Notes: generated by a model not told the origin, from the letters alone. Numbered from the stretch's first letter, positions 1-9,378 are shown. The stretch: 64,000 nucleotides of DNA from Crocinitomicaceae bacterium (GCA_002713215.1 PAVO01000019.1:558001-622000); one strand, 5' to 3'. Program-made: numbers and translations.

Positions 1-203
1 AAGAAAGTTGGCCAGTTGCTTCTATTGCCTCAGAAATATCGTTTAGAATTCAGCAGGTAGCTTTCGACCATTTGGATGCACCGGTTTTAAGATTGACCCA
101 GTCGGATACCCCCTTTGCGTTCTCTACATCACTTATTGATGAGGCTTTACCCAATGTTCAGGACCTAATGAATGCGGTAAAATCAAGTATGTACCAACTA
201 TAA
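1..203 (+). CDS. pdhB: Pyruvate dehydrogenase E1 component, beta subunit (3' end only)
   Basis: Only the C-terminal 66 codons are inside the window. The reading frame begins at base 3 and ends at TAA 201-203. The peptide contains ESWPVASIASEI, AFDHLDAPVLRLT and a tail with DTPFAFSTSLIDEALPNVQD. This matches the transketolase C-terminal domain of E1-beta subunits: a WP..(A/G)..EI stretch, then LDAPV.R+T, then a terminal helix reading roughly LP...D...A+K. In the complete enzyme this domain helps form the E1 heterotetramer that decarboxylates pyruvate with thiamine diphosphate. A branched-chain 2-oxoacid dehydrogenase E1-beta is the main alternative, but the DTPFA(F/Y)S ending is typical of Bacteroidota PDH beta subunits (recalled, not searched). 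Confidence 0.8.
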   Translation, partial: ESWPVASIASEISFRIQQVAFDHLDAPVLRLTQSDTPFAFSTSLIDEALPNVQDLMNAVKSSMYQL

Positions 204-227
204 TCGAAAACATACGTAGTAATTGAC

Positions 228-758
228 ATGACTCAGGTGAGAATTAAATTATTTCTATTGATGGCAGTATTGGGGTTGCTGTTACTAATTGACTCATGTA
301 AGAAAAAAGATGATTCCTTTGAACCAATTCAGGTAGTTGGAGTCGAGGATAAATTGGTTGGAACCTGGAATGTAATATCAACAGAAGGAGTTGGAGTAGT
401 AAAGATTGCCGGCAAGGATGTCCAGGTTACGGGTAAAAACAAAGATGAGCCCCAGGGATTCTATGAATTAAAAAAGTCTCCCAATGAATACACCTACGAC
501 GTAAAAGCCACGTTGGAAATGGACATCAGTGGAATAAAGCAAAATTACGATTACAACGACCATGATGCCGGTACATGGACGGTGTCCGAAGATGAGAAAT
601 CTGTAATTTTTGCCGGAAATCAGGGAATAACACAAACCCTATTCTTTACACAGTACGACAGCAATGAAAATTTGTATATGAGAATAGCCATTCCAGTTGA
701 TACTACATTTAGTAGTTTTGAATACAAAGGGACTGTTTTTGTAAATATGCGTAAATAG
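228..758 (+). CDS. Lipocalin-like lipoprotein, unknown function
   Basis: A 176-residue protein with a lipoprotein signal: hydrophobic residues 8-22 followed by LLIDSC, so Cys24 should be lipidated. After a short charged linker comes LVGTWNVIS, which resembles the opening strand (..LxGxW.v) of lipocalin-like domains in many Bacteroidota lipoproteins. The rest is beta-rich and polar with no catalytic motif I recognise. It starts 25 bp after the E1-beta stop and may be read from the same transcript. It ends with TAG, so TAG is used as an ordinary stop here. The call as an outer-membrane or periplasmic lipoprotein is firm; the fold is an inference from one short motif. Confidence 0.7.
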   Translation: MTQVRIKLFLLMAVLGLLLLIDSCKKKDDSFEPIQVVGVEDKLVGTWNVISTEGVGVVKIAGKDVQVTGKNKDEPQGFYELKKSPNEYTYDVKATLEMDISGIKQNYDYNDHDAGTWTVSEDEKSVIFAGNQGITQTLFFTQYDSNENLYMRIAIPVDTTFSSFEYKGTVFVNMRK

Positions 759-806
759 TACTTAAAATCAATGCATTACACTAAACTTTTGTTTCCATAA
801 TTTTCG

Positions 807-837
807 TTTGATTAATAGTTTCGAATATTTACTTTTG
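807..837 (+). promoter_or_regulatory. Bacteroidota-type promoter for hppA
   Basis: TTTG at 807-810 and TACTTTTG at 830-837 are separated by 19 bp, the expected geometry of -33 TTTG / -7 TAnnTTTG promoters. This is the best complete promoter match in the window. Transcription should start a few bases after 837, leaving a leader of about 65-70 nt before the ATG at 911. Confidence 0.7.
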
Positions 838-910
838 CGGCCTTTTATTCGGGCCGTTTTTTATTGGTCCATACAAACTTGAAATAGATTTTAAACTAAA
901 TAGATAAATA

Positions 911-3169
911 ATGAATTCGTTAGCACAAAACATTCTATACGTAGTTCCGGTTCTGGGATTGATTGGATTAATCTTTATGATGATGAAATCGTCATGGGTA
1001 AAGAAGCAACCTTCCGGAAGTGGAAAAATGCAGGAAATTTCAAAAGCCATTCAAGAAGGGGCTTTGGCATTTCTTAATGCGGAGTACCGTTTGCTACTAA
1101 TCTTTGTGGTTATTGCTTCGGCAGCCCTTTTTGGAATTTCAGTTGTAGTGAATACCACCAGTTGGATGATAGTTCCTGCTTTCATTTTCGGAGCTATATT
1201 TTCAGCATTAGCCGGTAACATTGGAATGAGAATAGCAACCGCTTCAAATGCAAGAACCGCAGAAGCAGCCAAAACAAGTTTACCTCAGGCATTGAAAGTG
1301 TCTTTTGGAGGAGGAACCGTAATGGGCTTAGGTGTTGCTAGTTTAGCGGTACTTGGGTTAAGTCTTTTCTTTTTATTCTTTATTGGTCAATTTATGGGAA
1401 TGGAAGGTAGTTTCTATAACAACATGACCATTGTTCTTGAAACGCTCGCCGGATTTTCATTAGGAGCTGAATCAATTGCATTGTTTGCTCGTGTTGGTGG
1501 GGGTATTTATACCAAGGCCGCTGACGTAGGTGCTGATCTTGTGGGAAAGGTAGAAGCTGGAATCCCGGAGGATGATCCAAGAAACCCAGCAACCATTGCC
1601 GACAACGTTGGAGACAATGTTGGTGATGTAGCAGGAATGGGAGCCGATTTATTTGGTTCATATGTAGCGACAGTTTTGGCGGCTATGGTATTGGGTAATT
1701 ATGTGATTAAAGACATGTCTGCCGGTGGCCAGTTTACCGATGCATTCAATAATATGGGACCTATTTTATTACCAATTGTAATTGCTGGTGTTGGAATCAT
1801 TGCTTCCATCATTGGAACTTTCTTTATTAAAATTGCCAATAACGATGCAAAAGAAGCTCAGGTTCAAAAAGCATTGGATACTGGAAACTGGGTTTCTATT
1901 TTGATTACGTTGGTTGCAAGTTATTTCCTTATTTCCTGGATGCTTCCTGAAACCATGTCTATGAACTTTTTTGGTGAAGGAATTAAAGAAGTGCCTTCTA
2001 TTAATGTGTTCTTTGCCGCGTGTATTGGTCTTTCTGTGGGTGCATTAATTTCTCTGGTTACCGCATACTACACAAGTTTAGGAAAGAAACCAGTTTTGGA
2101 TATTGTACAAAACTCCTCTACCGGAGCAGCAACTAACATTATTGCTGGTCTGGCAGTTGGAATGAAATCCACATTCGCTTCTGTAATCTTATTTGCAGCG
2201 GCAATTTTTGGTTCCTATACATTAGCAGGTTTTTATGGTGTTGCTCTTGCTGCTTCTGCAATGATGGCAACTACGGCTATGCAATTGGCCATTGACGCTT
2301 TTGGCCCTATTGCCGATAATGCTGGTGGTGTTGCTGAAATGAGTGAATTACCAAGCGAAGTTCGTGAAAGAACTGATATTTTGGATTCAGTAGGAAATAC
2401 TACCGCTGCTGTTGGTAAAGGTTTTGCAATTGCTTCCGCGGCATTAACTGCATTGGCCTTATTTGCTGCTTATGTTACTTTCACTGGTATCGATGGGATT
2501 AACATTTTCAAAGCAGATGTACTTGCCATGTTATTTGTTGGAGGAATGATTCCTGTTATTTTTTCTGCTTTGGCTATGCAGTCAGTGGGAAAAGCAGCTA
2601 TGGAAATGGTACAGGAAGTACGTCGACAGTTTAAAGAAATTCCTGGAATTATGGAAGGTACCGGTACTCCGGAATATGCTAAATGTGTTGACATTTCAAC
2701 TAAGGCAGCATTAAAAGAAATGCTTTTACCAGGGTTAATTACCATTATTACTCCAATCATAATTGGTTTGTTATTTGGCGCTGAGCCACTAGGAGGTTAT
2801 ATGGCTGGTGTTTGTGTATCTGGTGTTATGTGGGCGATCTTCCAAAACAATGCCGGAGGAGCCTGGGACAATGCTAAAAAATCATTCGAAGCTGGTGTTA
2901 TGATTGATGGGGAAATGACTTACAAAGGTTCTGATGCGCACAAGGCTGCTGTAACAGGAGATACTGTAGGTGACCCATTCAAAGACACTTCTGGTCCTTC
3001 GATGAATATCCTAATTAAGCTTACCTGCCTGGTAGGATTGGTGATAGCTCCTATCTTGGGTCAAATGAGCGGAAAGGGACATGCTGAGGCAGGTACTGAT
3101 ACTCAGGAAAACAAAGTGGAAGTGGCAATTGAGAATACCTCAGTTGAAAATAAGATTGTGGAAGAGTAA
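911..3169 (+). CDS. hppA: Membrane-bound ion-pumping pyrophosphatase, K+-dependent type
   Basis: A 752-residue polytopic membrane protein that hydrolyses pyrophosphate and pumps H+ and/or Na+ across the inner membrane. Family signatures are all present: [20 protein letters not shown] near residue 195, [20 protein letters not shown] near 230, [13 protein letters not shown] near 469 and [15 protein letters not shown] near 683. These Asp/Lys-rich loops bind Mg-PPi. The segment [17 protein letters not shown] (about 494) carries Ala where K+-independent enzymes have Lys (GNTTK), so this is the K+-dependent subfamily, which includes the Na+ pumps. The last ~30 residues are a charged extension beyond the usual end. 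A good promoter lies upstream, and a YceI-like lipoprotein gene follows 12 bp downstream, probably co-transcribed. Confidence 0.97.
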   Translation: MNSLAQNILYVVPVLGLIGLIFMMMKSSWVKKQPSGSGKMQEISKAIQEGALAFLNAEYRLLLIFVVIASAALFGISVVVNTTSWMIVPAFIFGAIFSALAGNIGMRIATASNARTAEAAKTSLPQALKVSFGGGTVMGLGVASLAVLGLSLFFLFFIGQFMGMEGSFYNNMTIVLETLAGFSLGAESIALFARVGGGIYTKAADVGADLVGKVEAGIPEDDPRNPATIADNVGDNVGDVAGMGADLFGSYVATVLAAMVLGNYVIKDMSAGGQFTDAFNNMGPILLPIVIAGVGIIASIIGTFFIKIANNDAKEAQVQKALDTGNWVSILITLVASYFLISWMLPETMSMNFFGEGIKEVPSINVFFAACIGLSVGALISLVTAYYTSLGKKPVLDIVQNSSTGAATNIIAGLAVGMKSTFASVILFAAAIFGSYTLAGFYGVALAASAMMATTAMQLAIDAFGPIADNAGGVAEMSELPSEVRERTDILDSVGNTTAAVGKGFAIASAALTALALFAAYVTFTGIDGINIFKADVLAMLFVGGMIPVIFSALAMQSVGKAAMEMVQEVRRQFKEIPGIMEGTGTPEYAKCVDISTKAALKEMLLPGLITIITPIIIGLLFGAEPLGGYMAGVCVSGVMWAIFQNNAGGAWDNAKKSFEAGVMIDGEMTYKGSDAHKAAVTGDTVGDPFKDTSGPSMNILIKLTCLVGLVIAPILGQMSGKGHAEAGTDTQENKVEVAIENTSVENKIVEE

Positions 3170-3181
3170 AACTTATAGGTT

Positions 3182-3877
3182 ATGGTTCGATATCTGCTTA
3201 TTATATTGATTTCGTCAACTTTCTTCGCGTGTGACTCTTCCAGTGGCGAAGCTTCTCAAACTCGGACTGAGGGTGTGAGTGAGGAGGCTTCAGAAGCTAG
3301 TGTTGAGCAAGAAGAAATGTTGACTCCCAAAGAATATATGTTGGATGCTCAGAAAAGTACTATTACCTGGATTGGAAGAAAGCCGACTGGGGAGCACAGG
3401 GGTACTTTGAAGTTTTTACACGGAGCTTTAGCACTTAGACCTGACGGTGCCTACGAGGGAGTGGTTGAATCTGATATGAACACGATTGAGTGTACAGATA
3501 TTGAGGATAAAGATGATAACCTGGACTTGGTAAACCATTTAAAGGATAAAGACTTTTTCAATGTTACAGAGTTTCCTACCTCGAGCTTTCAATTGATGGA
3601 TTTTCAGGATGATAAGGATGAACAATCTTCTGGAATGGTCAATGGTGAAATGATGATTAAGGGAATAAGTGAGCATTTCACTATTCCAGTGATTAAAAAA
3701 GTTAGCGGAGATTCACTTATGATGACGGGAACATTTATTGTTGACCGTACCTTATATGGAATTAAGTACAAGTCGAAGTCAATTTTTCCAGAGCTCAAGG
3801 ATAAATTCATTGACGACAACGTAGAGTTGAATTTTGAAGCCTGGTTTTACGAGGTAAAACCGGAACAATCACTTTAA
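3182..3877 (+). CDS. YceI-like domain lipoprotein
   Basis: A 231-residue protein with a short signal ending in FFAC, so Cys17 is the predicted lipid anchor. An acidic Glu/Ser-rich linker (residues 18-50) precedes a YceI-type domain: YMLDAQKSTITWIGRKPTGEH, then TEFPTSSFQL, then GEMMIKGISEHFTIPV and DRTLYGIKY. These match the YceI pattern of an opening strand (..ds.i.w.g.k..g.h.G), a 'FP.asF.s' strand and a 'G.LtikG.t....' strand. YceI proteins are lipocalin-shaped and bind isoprenoid-like or amphiphilic ligands; the ligand here is unknown. The gene sits 12 bp behind hppA. A weak GCCT/AGGC hairpin followed by six Ts lies just after the stop. Confidence 0.82.
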   Translation: MVRYLLIILISSTFFACDSSSGEASQTRTEGVSEEASEASVEQEEMLTPKEYMLDAQKSTITWIGRKPTGEHRGTLKFLHGALALRPDGAYEGVVESDMNTIECTDIEDKDDNLDLVNHLKDKDFFNVTEFPTSSFQLMDFQDDKDEQSSGMVNGEMMIKGISEHFTIPVIKKVSGDSLMMTGTFIVDRTLYGIKYKSKSIFPELKDKFIDDNVELNFEAWFYEVKPEQSL

Positions 3878-3913
3878 ATTTAGACGCCTTCATTGCAGGC
3901 TTTTTTGATTGTA

Positions 3914-3921
3914 TACATTTG
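3914..3921 (+). promoter_or_regulatory. -7 promoter box (TACATTTG) immediately before a GTG start
   Basis: TACATTTG fits TAnnTTTG exactly and ends only 4 bp before the GTG start codon at 3926. The expected transcription start would fall on or next to the start codon, so this transcript may be leaderless. I do not see a clear -33 TTTG at the right spacing. Confidence 0.4.
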
Positions 3922-3925
3922 AGAC

Positions 3926-4873
3926 GTGTATAGAATTTCGCTTTTTACCCTTCTCTTTCTAGTTTTTAATTCGGCGCTACTTGCTCAGGATTATGTGGAC
4001 CTCTTTAAGTTCACCTACCTCAATTCTCCTTTTAATAAAGAAGATTCAGTTGAAGGGCCGGCGAGGGTGCAGGAGTTTTATGTGGATTTGACTGTTCCCA
4101 TTAAGCTCAGTGATAGGACTGCCATCATAACAGGAGCCATCATAGAGCAATTAAGTGTAAACACAAGTCCAAGTGGGTTTAATGTTACTTCGGTATTCTC
4201 TACTACACTAAAACTAGGCGTTAATCTTTCCCATGGAAAACGCTGGCAGGGAACATATATAATTTTGCCAAAAGTTGCAGGAGACTTTAATCATTCTCCC
4301 ACTACACAAATTCAGTTGGGAGGACTTGCATTATACAAGTTCAATAAAAAAGACAACCTCAAATATCGTATTGGACTTTATTATAATACCGAGTTATTTG
4401 GGCCCTTTTTTGTTCCCTTATTGGGAGTATACTATTTAAGCCCCAACAAAAAATTTGAAATGAATTTTACGCTACCGGTATGGGCAGATATGAATTATCG
4501 ATTTACAGAACACATTGCTGCGGGATTGAATTTTAGTGCCTTCCTAAGAAGCTACAACATTAGTCCGGCTTCAACGGTCAGCGGTAAAGAAATGTACATG
4601 GTTAAAGCGTCGAATGAGATTTATGGCTATTTGCAGTACACGGCTAAGAAATCATTCATTTTTCAGGCGAAAGCCGGATGGAGCATAGGTAGAAGGTTTT
4701 CAGCCTATGATATCGATGAAAAAGTAGGTTGGGGTTTTAGTGCTTTTCGTTTCGATGATGACAGGACCCAGCAGAATAGGGATATAAGTGACGGCTTTAT
4801 TTTTCAAGCCCGATTTATATATCGATTTAATTTAGAACCAAGTGATAAATCCGATGAACTCGGATTAAAATAG
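3926..4873 (+). CDS. Outer-membrane beta-barrel protein, DUF6268-like
   Basis: A 315-residue protein starting at GTG, with a signal peptide (residues 1-20, ending ALLAQ) and alternating amphipathic strands throughout. The stretch YRIGLYYNTELFGPFFVPLL followed by YYLSPNKKFEMNF is characteristic of the Bacteroidota DUF6268 family of putative outer-membrane barrels (identified from memory). The last residues are polar rather than an aromatic C-terminus. Function and substrate are unknown. A -7 box ends 4 bp before the GTG, suggesting a leaderless message. The 3' end overlaps the convergent deoxynucleoside kinase gene by 9 bp. Confidence 0.65.
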   Translation: MYRISLFTLLFLVFNSALLAQDYVDLFKFTYLNSPFNKEDSVEGPARVQEFYVDLTVPIKLSDRTAIITGAIIEQLSVNTSPSGFNVTSVFSTTLKLGVNLSHGKRWQGTYIILPKVAGDFNHSPTTQIQLGGLALYKFNKKDNLKYRIGLYYNTELFGPFFVPLLGVYYLSPNKKFEMNFTLPVWADMNYRFTEHIAAGLNFSAFLRSYNISPASTVSGKEMYMVKASNEIYGYLQYTAKKSFIFQAKAGWSIGRRFSAYDIDEKVGWGFSAFRFDDDRTQQNRDISDGFIFQARFIYRFNLEPSDKSDELGLK

Positions 4874-5479
4874 ACCGTGTAATTCGGCATCTATCATGGA
4901 AATGATTTTCCCCAGGTCCTCTTTATCTTCCTTGAACTTATTTTCGTCCACATTAACCACAATCATTCTACCTCGGTTGTAGGTAGAAACCCAGGCTTCA
5001 TATCGTTCATTAAGGCGCTTCAGGTAATCCAATCGTATTTGTTCCTCATATTCTCTACCTCTCGATTGAATTTGACTTACCAGGGTAGGAACCGAAGCTC
5101 GTAAATAAATGGTTAGATCCGGAGCAGAAATAAAGCTTTCCATCAAATTGAAAAGCGAGAAGTAGTTTTCAAAATCGCGGGTAGTCATTAAGCCCATGGC
5201 ATGAAGGTTAGGAGCAAAAATGTATGCGTCCTCGTAGATGGTTCTATCCTGGATAATGCTCTTGCCGCTTTCCTTAATGTCCTGGATTTGAGCAAAGCGG
5301 CTATTCAGATAATATATCTGAAGGTTAAAAGACCACCGCTGCATGTCACTGTAGAAGTCATTCAGGTATGGATTCTCATCTACATCTTCAAAATGGGGTT
5401 CCCATTTGTAGTGTTTAGCCAGTAATGTAGTGAGTGTTGTTTTTCCTGATCCGATGTTTCCTGCAACCGCAATATGCAT
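4865..5479 (-). CDS. Deoxynucleoside kinase (first of two)
   Basis: A 204-residue enzyme of the deoxyadenosine/deoxyguanosine kinase family, which phosphorylates deoxynucleosides for dNTP salvage in the cytoplasm. P-loop GNIGSGKTT lies at residues 7-15. EDVDENPYLNDFY (about 35-47) provides the substrate-binding Glu. QDRTIYEDAYIFAPNL (about 77-92) carries the DR(S/T) motif. RGREYEEQIRLDYL (about 140-153) is the Arg-rich lid. Length is normal for the family. ATG at 5477-5479 is the first possible start. The second kinase homologue at 11790 is disrupted, so this may be the only working copy in the window. Which base it prefers cannot be read from the sequence. Confidence 0.9.
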   Translation of the reverse strand: MHIAVAGNIGSGKTTLTTLLAKHYKWEPHFEDVDENPYLNDFYSDMQRWSFNLQIYYLNSRFAQIQDIKESGKSIIQDRTIYEDAYIFAPNLHAMGLMTTRDFENYFSLFNLMESFISAPDLTIYLRASVPTLVSQIQSRGREYEEQIRLDYLKRLNERYEAWVSTYNRGRMIVVNVDENKFKEDKEDLGKIISMIDAELHGLF

Positions 5480-5550
5480 AGTTCTCCTTCGTTTTTTGCC
5501 GCACTAAAATATAAAAACTGGATGCTCATTCAAGTAAAAGTTCTTAACAA

Positions 5551-6345
5551 TTACGGTACGTAGTTGAAGATGCTTAACTTGTTGTTGTATAGTACGTTGA
5601 GTTGGTTTTTACTGACCAATACCTGCTTTGGATTTTCGTCAATTTTCATTACCGTATCGTATTCAAGTTCAGTCATGTCGAACTTTATCAAATAGGGGTT
5701 CGAAAAGTAGATTACCTGCTTATTCTTAATCTGAAACTCCACCACGTTCTTAATGGGAATGGTTTTGTAATATGAGCCGAAAATATCGAATACGAGAATG
5801 CCCACCTCTGGGTCATTCACATACAACCAGTTATTTATTTCTCTCATGTAATTTGGCTCTGGAGAATACCCCAGCAATTGCATGAGGTTGCCACTCGAAG
5901 CAACATGATTGTTGTTTTTATCTATTCTTATCAATTCCATCTTAACCTGGTCATACAACCAGAGACCATTTCCATGGGAAGTACACACTTCCGAAACCTG
6001 TTCAAACTCCAGCAGATCAAGTGATATTTGTTGTCCCCTTAAGGCAAGTTGATTATCTAAAAAAACAACCTGAATCTGGTCTTTAAAGAATGCCGAAATT
6101 TCCAGTCCGGAAGTAACATCAAGGTCATTGATTGTACCCAGTAACTTGTTGCTGTTTTGGGAAAGATAGGTTCCGTTTTTACCAAACATTTTTACCTCTT
6201 CACCAGCAACCAGGTATATCTTTCCGAAATTATCAACGCGCATAAAGGACGCTTTGAATTCAATTTCTTTGAGCAGGTTCAAAGAAGAAAAATCCTGAGG
6301 TTGAAATACCAGGCCAATGAAGAAAATGCTAAGTAATAATTTCAT
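5551..6345 (-). CDS. Secreted protein of unknown function, propeller-like, coupled to GH3 gene
   Basis: A 264-residue protein with an N-terminal hydrophobic signal (residues 1-15, then QPQDFS). The remainder is a series of short beta segments of the kind 'iyLvag..v..f..nG.yl', loosely like the blades of a six-bladed NHL or YncE-type propeller. No enzyme motif is visible. Its ATG overlaps the TAA of the upstream GH3 gene by one base (TAATG), so translation of the two is probably coupled and their functions linked. I do not recognise a named family. A periplasmic or surface location is inferred from the signal. Confidence 0.6.
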   Translation of the reverse strand: MKLLLSIFFIGLVFQPQDFSSLNLLKEIEFKASFMRVDNFGKIYLVAGEEVKMFGKNGTYLSQNSNKLLGTINDLDVTSGLEISAFFKDQIQVVFLDNQLALRGQQISLDLLEFEQVSEVCTSHGNGLWLYDQVKMELIRIDKNNNHVASSGNLMQLLGYSPEPNYMREINNWLYVNDPEVGILVFDIFGSYYKTIPIKNVVEFQIKNKQVIYFSNPYLIKFDMTELEYDTVMKIDENPKQVLVSKNQLNVLYNNKLSIFNYVP

Positions 6346-7859
6346 TATACCTCCTGTCTTTTTTTATTGAGTTCTTCCAGAATTTTTCTGTCATTGGAGA
6401 GTCGCGGCACCTTGTTTTGCCCACCTAGTTTTCCTTTGCTTTTCATCCAATCATAAAAAGTGCCAGGTGTAACGGCGTGTACAATCGGGGCCTTCATGTT
6501 GAAGTCTTTGTAACGTTTCGCCTCATAATCAGAATTAACCGATTTTAAGCTCGTGTCCAATACATCCGCAAAAAAGTTCAAATCTTCAGGCTCCTTTTCA
6601 AATTCAATAATCCATTCATGACCGCCGCCCGTATCATCAAAATAAGGGCCAGCTGTATATTCCGATACTTGAGCTCCTGTATTTTCACATGCGTGCTTTA
6701 ACGCGTGTTCAGCGTTATCAGCAATCAATTCCTCTCCAAACGCATTTATGAAGTATTTCGTACGCCCACTGATCTTAATTCGATATGGATTTAGTGTCGT
6801 AAAACGAACTGTGTCGCCCAACATGTAACGCCATAACCCGGCGTTAGTAGAGATAACCAACGCATATTCCTGGTCCAGTTCTACTTCATGCAATAGTTTG
6901 GTTGTTGGGTTTTTAGTATGAAGTTGGTCCAATGGCATAAACTCGTAATAAATACCATAATCAAGCATCAGTAGTACATCGTGACTTCCATCAAATCGAT
7001 CCTGAATGCCCATGAACCCCTCACTTGCATTATAGGTCTCCAGGTATGTAACCTGGTCGGAAGGAAACAGCTGCTGAAACTTTTCTCGGTAGGGAGTAAA
7101 ATTAACTCCACCGTGTGCATACAATTCAAAATTGGGCCATACTTCAAGCATGTTTTTGGCACCGGTAATTTCCAAAATCCGATTTATTACGGTGAGGTTC
7201 CAGGAAGGAACGCCTGCTATGCTGGTAACATCTTCTTTAATCCCTGCTTGAGCAATCTTCTCGAGTTTTACTTCCCAGTCGGGAAGAAGGGTGATCTCGA
7301 TACTCGGTGTTCGAATGTATTCTGCCCAATAAGGGAGGTTTTTAATGATTATCGAAGACAAATCTCCGTAATATGAATTCTTACTGAATTGGTTTACCTC
7401 ACTGCTTCCCCCAATAACCAATCCCTTGCCTTTAAACAGACCTGATTCCGGATTTTGATTCAGATAAATTGAAAGCAGGTCTTTCCCTCCTTTATAATGG
7501 CATTCTTCCAAACTTTCTTTGGAAACAGGAATAAACTTGCTTTTGTCGCTGGTAGTTCCGGATGATTTTGCAAACCACTTTATATCGCTGGGCCATAAGA
7601 TGTTTTGTTCTCCGTGTTTGATTCTTAAAATGTCATCTTTCATGTCGTCATAATCCCTAATGGGAACCGCTTTGCGGTAATCATCGACATTTTTTATTTT
7701 CGAAAATCCATGTTTTTTACCAAACTCAGTATCTTTAGCCGTGTCAATTAATTTGTTGAACCATTCATTTTGAACCTCATGAGGATACTTCCGAAAAAGT
7801 TCGATTTGGTGCAATCGTTTTTTTAAGATCCAGGAAGCTATAGAATTTACAAGAGCCAT
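6345..7859 (-). CDS. GH3 family acyl-adenylating / amido synthetase-like protein
   Basis: A 504-residue member of the GH3 branch of the ANL (acyl-adenylating) superfamily. The P-loop-like motif SSGTTSDKSKFIPVS is near residues 100-115. YNASEGFMGIQ near 280 and TNAGLWRYMLGDTVRF near 340-355 are the second and third nucleotide-binding motifs. FGEELIADNAEHAL follows in the C-terminal subdomain. Plant GH3 enzymes join hormones to amino acids via an acyl-AMP. Bacterial members are common in Bacteroidota, but their substrates are unknown and none is claimed here. The gene is divergent from the Kelch gene across only 28 bp and shares one base with the following secreted-protein gene. Confidence 0.88.
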   Translation of the reverse strand: MALVNSIASWILKKRLHQIELFRKYPHEVQNEWFNKLIDTAKDTEFGKKHGFSKIKNVDDYRKAVPIRDYDDMKDDILRIKHGEQNILWPSDIKWFAKSSGTTSDKSKFIPVSKESLEECHYKGGKDLLSIYLNQNPESGLFKGKGLVIGGSSEVNQFSKNSYYGDLSSIIIKNLPYWAEYIRTPSIEITLLPDWEVKLEKIAQAGIKEDVTSIAGVPSWNLTVINRILEITGAKNMLEVWPNFELYAHGGVNFTPYREKFQQLFPSDQVTYLETYNASEGFMGIQDRFDGSHDVLLMLDYGIYYEFMPLDQLHTKNPTTKLLHEVELDQEYALVISTNAGLWRYMLGDTVRFTTLNPYRIKISGRTKYFINAFGEELIADNAEHALKHACENTGAQVSEYTAGPYFDDTGGGHEWIIEFEKEPEDLNFFADVLDTSLKSVNSDYEAKRYKDFNMKAPIVHAVTPGTFYDWMKSKGKLGGQNKVPRLSNDRKILEELNKKRQEV

Positions 7860-7887
7860 TCAGTTTTCAAAATTTTACAATGCAAAG

Positions 7888-9324
7888 ATGAAAATTAAAA
7901 CACTTCGATACTCGTTAATCACATTGCTGTTTGTATTGAGTTTTTTTAATTCTCAGTCGCAATATTTGGAGTTTTCTTCCATTGAGTTTACCCATATTCT
8001 AGACCTTCCTGAGCCTGTTACTAACGGCGGCGTTGAATTTTTTGAAATTGGAGATTCGAGTTATGTTTATTTATTTGGTGGAATTGACAGCACCTTGAAA
8101 TCTTCTGGAATTCACAGACGATGTTATAAAATAAATGTTCATACCAAGAGCGTATCAAGGATTCCTGATTTGCCAGATACATTGGGGCGTATTGCATTAT
8201 CGGCAGATCGAGTTGGCGATAAAATATACGTTGTAGGAGGATATCATGTGTTTGCCGATGGAAGTGAAAAGACTTCATCATTGGTTCATGAATTTGATCC
8301 TGTGGGGGATACATTTACTAGTAAAAAAATCGTTCTGCCTGTTCCTGTGGACGACCATGTACAACTCGTATACAAGTGGAATCAACCTTTGCCCAATAAT
8401 GAACGGGAGCTACTCTATATCATCGGAGGTTGGAGCCACAATAAAAATGTACCCAATGTCCAGATATATGACCCAAAGAATAATAAGTGGCTTGTTGGAA
8501 CCTCCTTGCCAGATTCCAGATACTTGACCTTTGGAGCGGTTGGTAAAATATACGATGGAAATAACATTGTGTTTGTTGGCGGTGCAAGTGATGGGGCAGG
8601 ATTTCCAGTGCAGCGATACGGTAGGTCCGGTATAATTGACAAGGACGATCCAACAAAAATTACGTGGTCGATTCTCTCTCCTGGAGTATCGTTAAAGTCG
8701 TATCGATCGACAAATGTAGCAGGTTTAATTGTTGGAGGGACCGATACAAGTTATAACTACAACGCAAAAGCGTACCAGGGAGGGAAGGTCTTAGAACCAA
8801 CAAGAAGGGTTTATTATCCAAGTTTTGATAAGTGGAGTAGGTGTGAACACCCTGTACAAAATAGCAGTTGGGGTCATCCTTGTTTACCCTCTAATATCGG
8901 GTCCAGATATGGTTTTAATGGACTTAGTATGCCAATGGACATAAGGGATATTGCGATCAAGGAACCTGTTCATATACGGTGGGGTGCTTGGGTACGTGTT
9001 TTTTATGTCGCGGGAGGAATTTTAAGTGGACAAGAAGTTTCGAGAAAACTATTGAAGGTCGAAACCGGTGATTACATAGGTGTTGAGGAATTTGAAGATC
9101 TGAATAAAATAAAGGTTTGGCCGAACCCGGCCTCAAACCGCATAATAGTTGAACATGAAAGTGTAACTCCAATCAATTTAGGAGTTTATAATGTTTCCGG
9201 GAAGCTGTTAATGAAAATTATGGTTGAGGAAGAGCTGGAACTGGATTTATCTAAGTTTAATTCGGGTATTTATTTGCTTCGAAATGCAGACGGGTCTTAC
9301 TCAACTAAATTCATCAAACAATAA
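7888..9324 (+). CDS. Kelch-repeat secreted protein with T9SS sorting domain
   Basis: A 478-residue exported protein with a signal peptide at residues 1-24 (ending NSQSQ). At least four Kelch-type blades are visible: VYLFGG, KIYVVGGY, LLYIIGGWS and NIVFVGGAS, each followed by a conserved aromatic and a 'W.....P' strand. A Kelch propeller of about residues 35-390 is therefore likely. The C-terminus has KVWPNPASNRIIVE, a central YNVSGKLLMK and an ending GIYLLRNADGSYSTKFIKQ. That is the type A T9SS sorting domain (Por secretion tail), which directs outer-membrane translocation and surface attachment. A strong hairpin terminator follows the stop. The ligand is unknown. Confidence 0.85.
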   Translation: MKIKTLRYSLITLLFVLSFFNSQSQYLEFSSIEFTHILDLPEPVTNGGVEFFEIGDSSYVYLFGGIDSTLKSSGIHRRCYKINVHTKSVSRIPDLPDTLGRIALSADRVGDKIYVVGGYHVFADGSEKTSSLVHEFDPVGDTFTSKKIVLPVPVDDHVQLVYKWNQPLPNNERELLYIIGGWSHNKNVPNVQIYDPKNNKWLVGTSLPDSRYLTFGAVGKIYDGNNIVFVGGASDGAGFPVQRYGRSGIIDKDDPTKITWSILSPGVSLKSYRSTNVAGLIVGGTDTSYNYNAKAYQGGKVLEPTRRVYYPSFDKWSRCEHPVQNSSWGHPCLPSNIGSRYGFNGLSMPMDIRDIAIKEPVHIRWGAWVRVFYVAGGILSGQEVSRKLLKVETGDYIGVEEFEDLNKIKVWPNPASNRIIVEHESVTPINLGVYNVSGKLLMKIMVEEELELDLSKFNSGIYLLRNADGSYSTKFIKQ

Positions 9325-9356
9325 AAAAGGCCCTTCGATATCGAAGAGCCTTTTCT
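9325..9356. terminator. Bidirectional hairpin terminator
   Basis: AAAAAGGC...TTCGATATCGAA...GCCTTTT forms a long stem with A and T runs on its two sides, between the convergent Kelch and sppA genes. It can end transcription in both directions. Confidence 0.8.
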
Positions 9357-9378
9357 AAATTCATTTTTATATATCAAT

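Noticed and set aside
838-862. CGGCC...GGCCG hairpin followed by Ts just before hppA, considered as an attenuator
   Set aside because: The first arm begins right after the -7 box and would lie at or before the transcription start, so the hairpin would not form in the hppA message. The GCGGCC after TTTG also occurs at the typA promoter and looks like promoter context.
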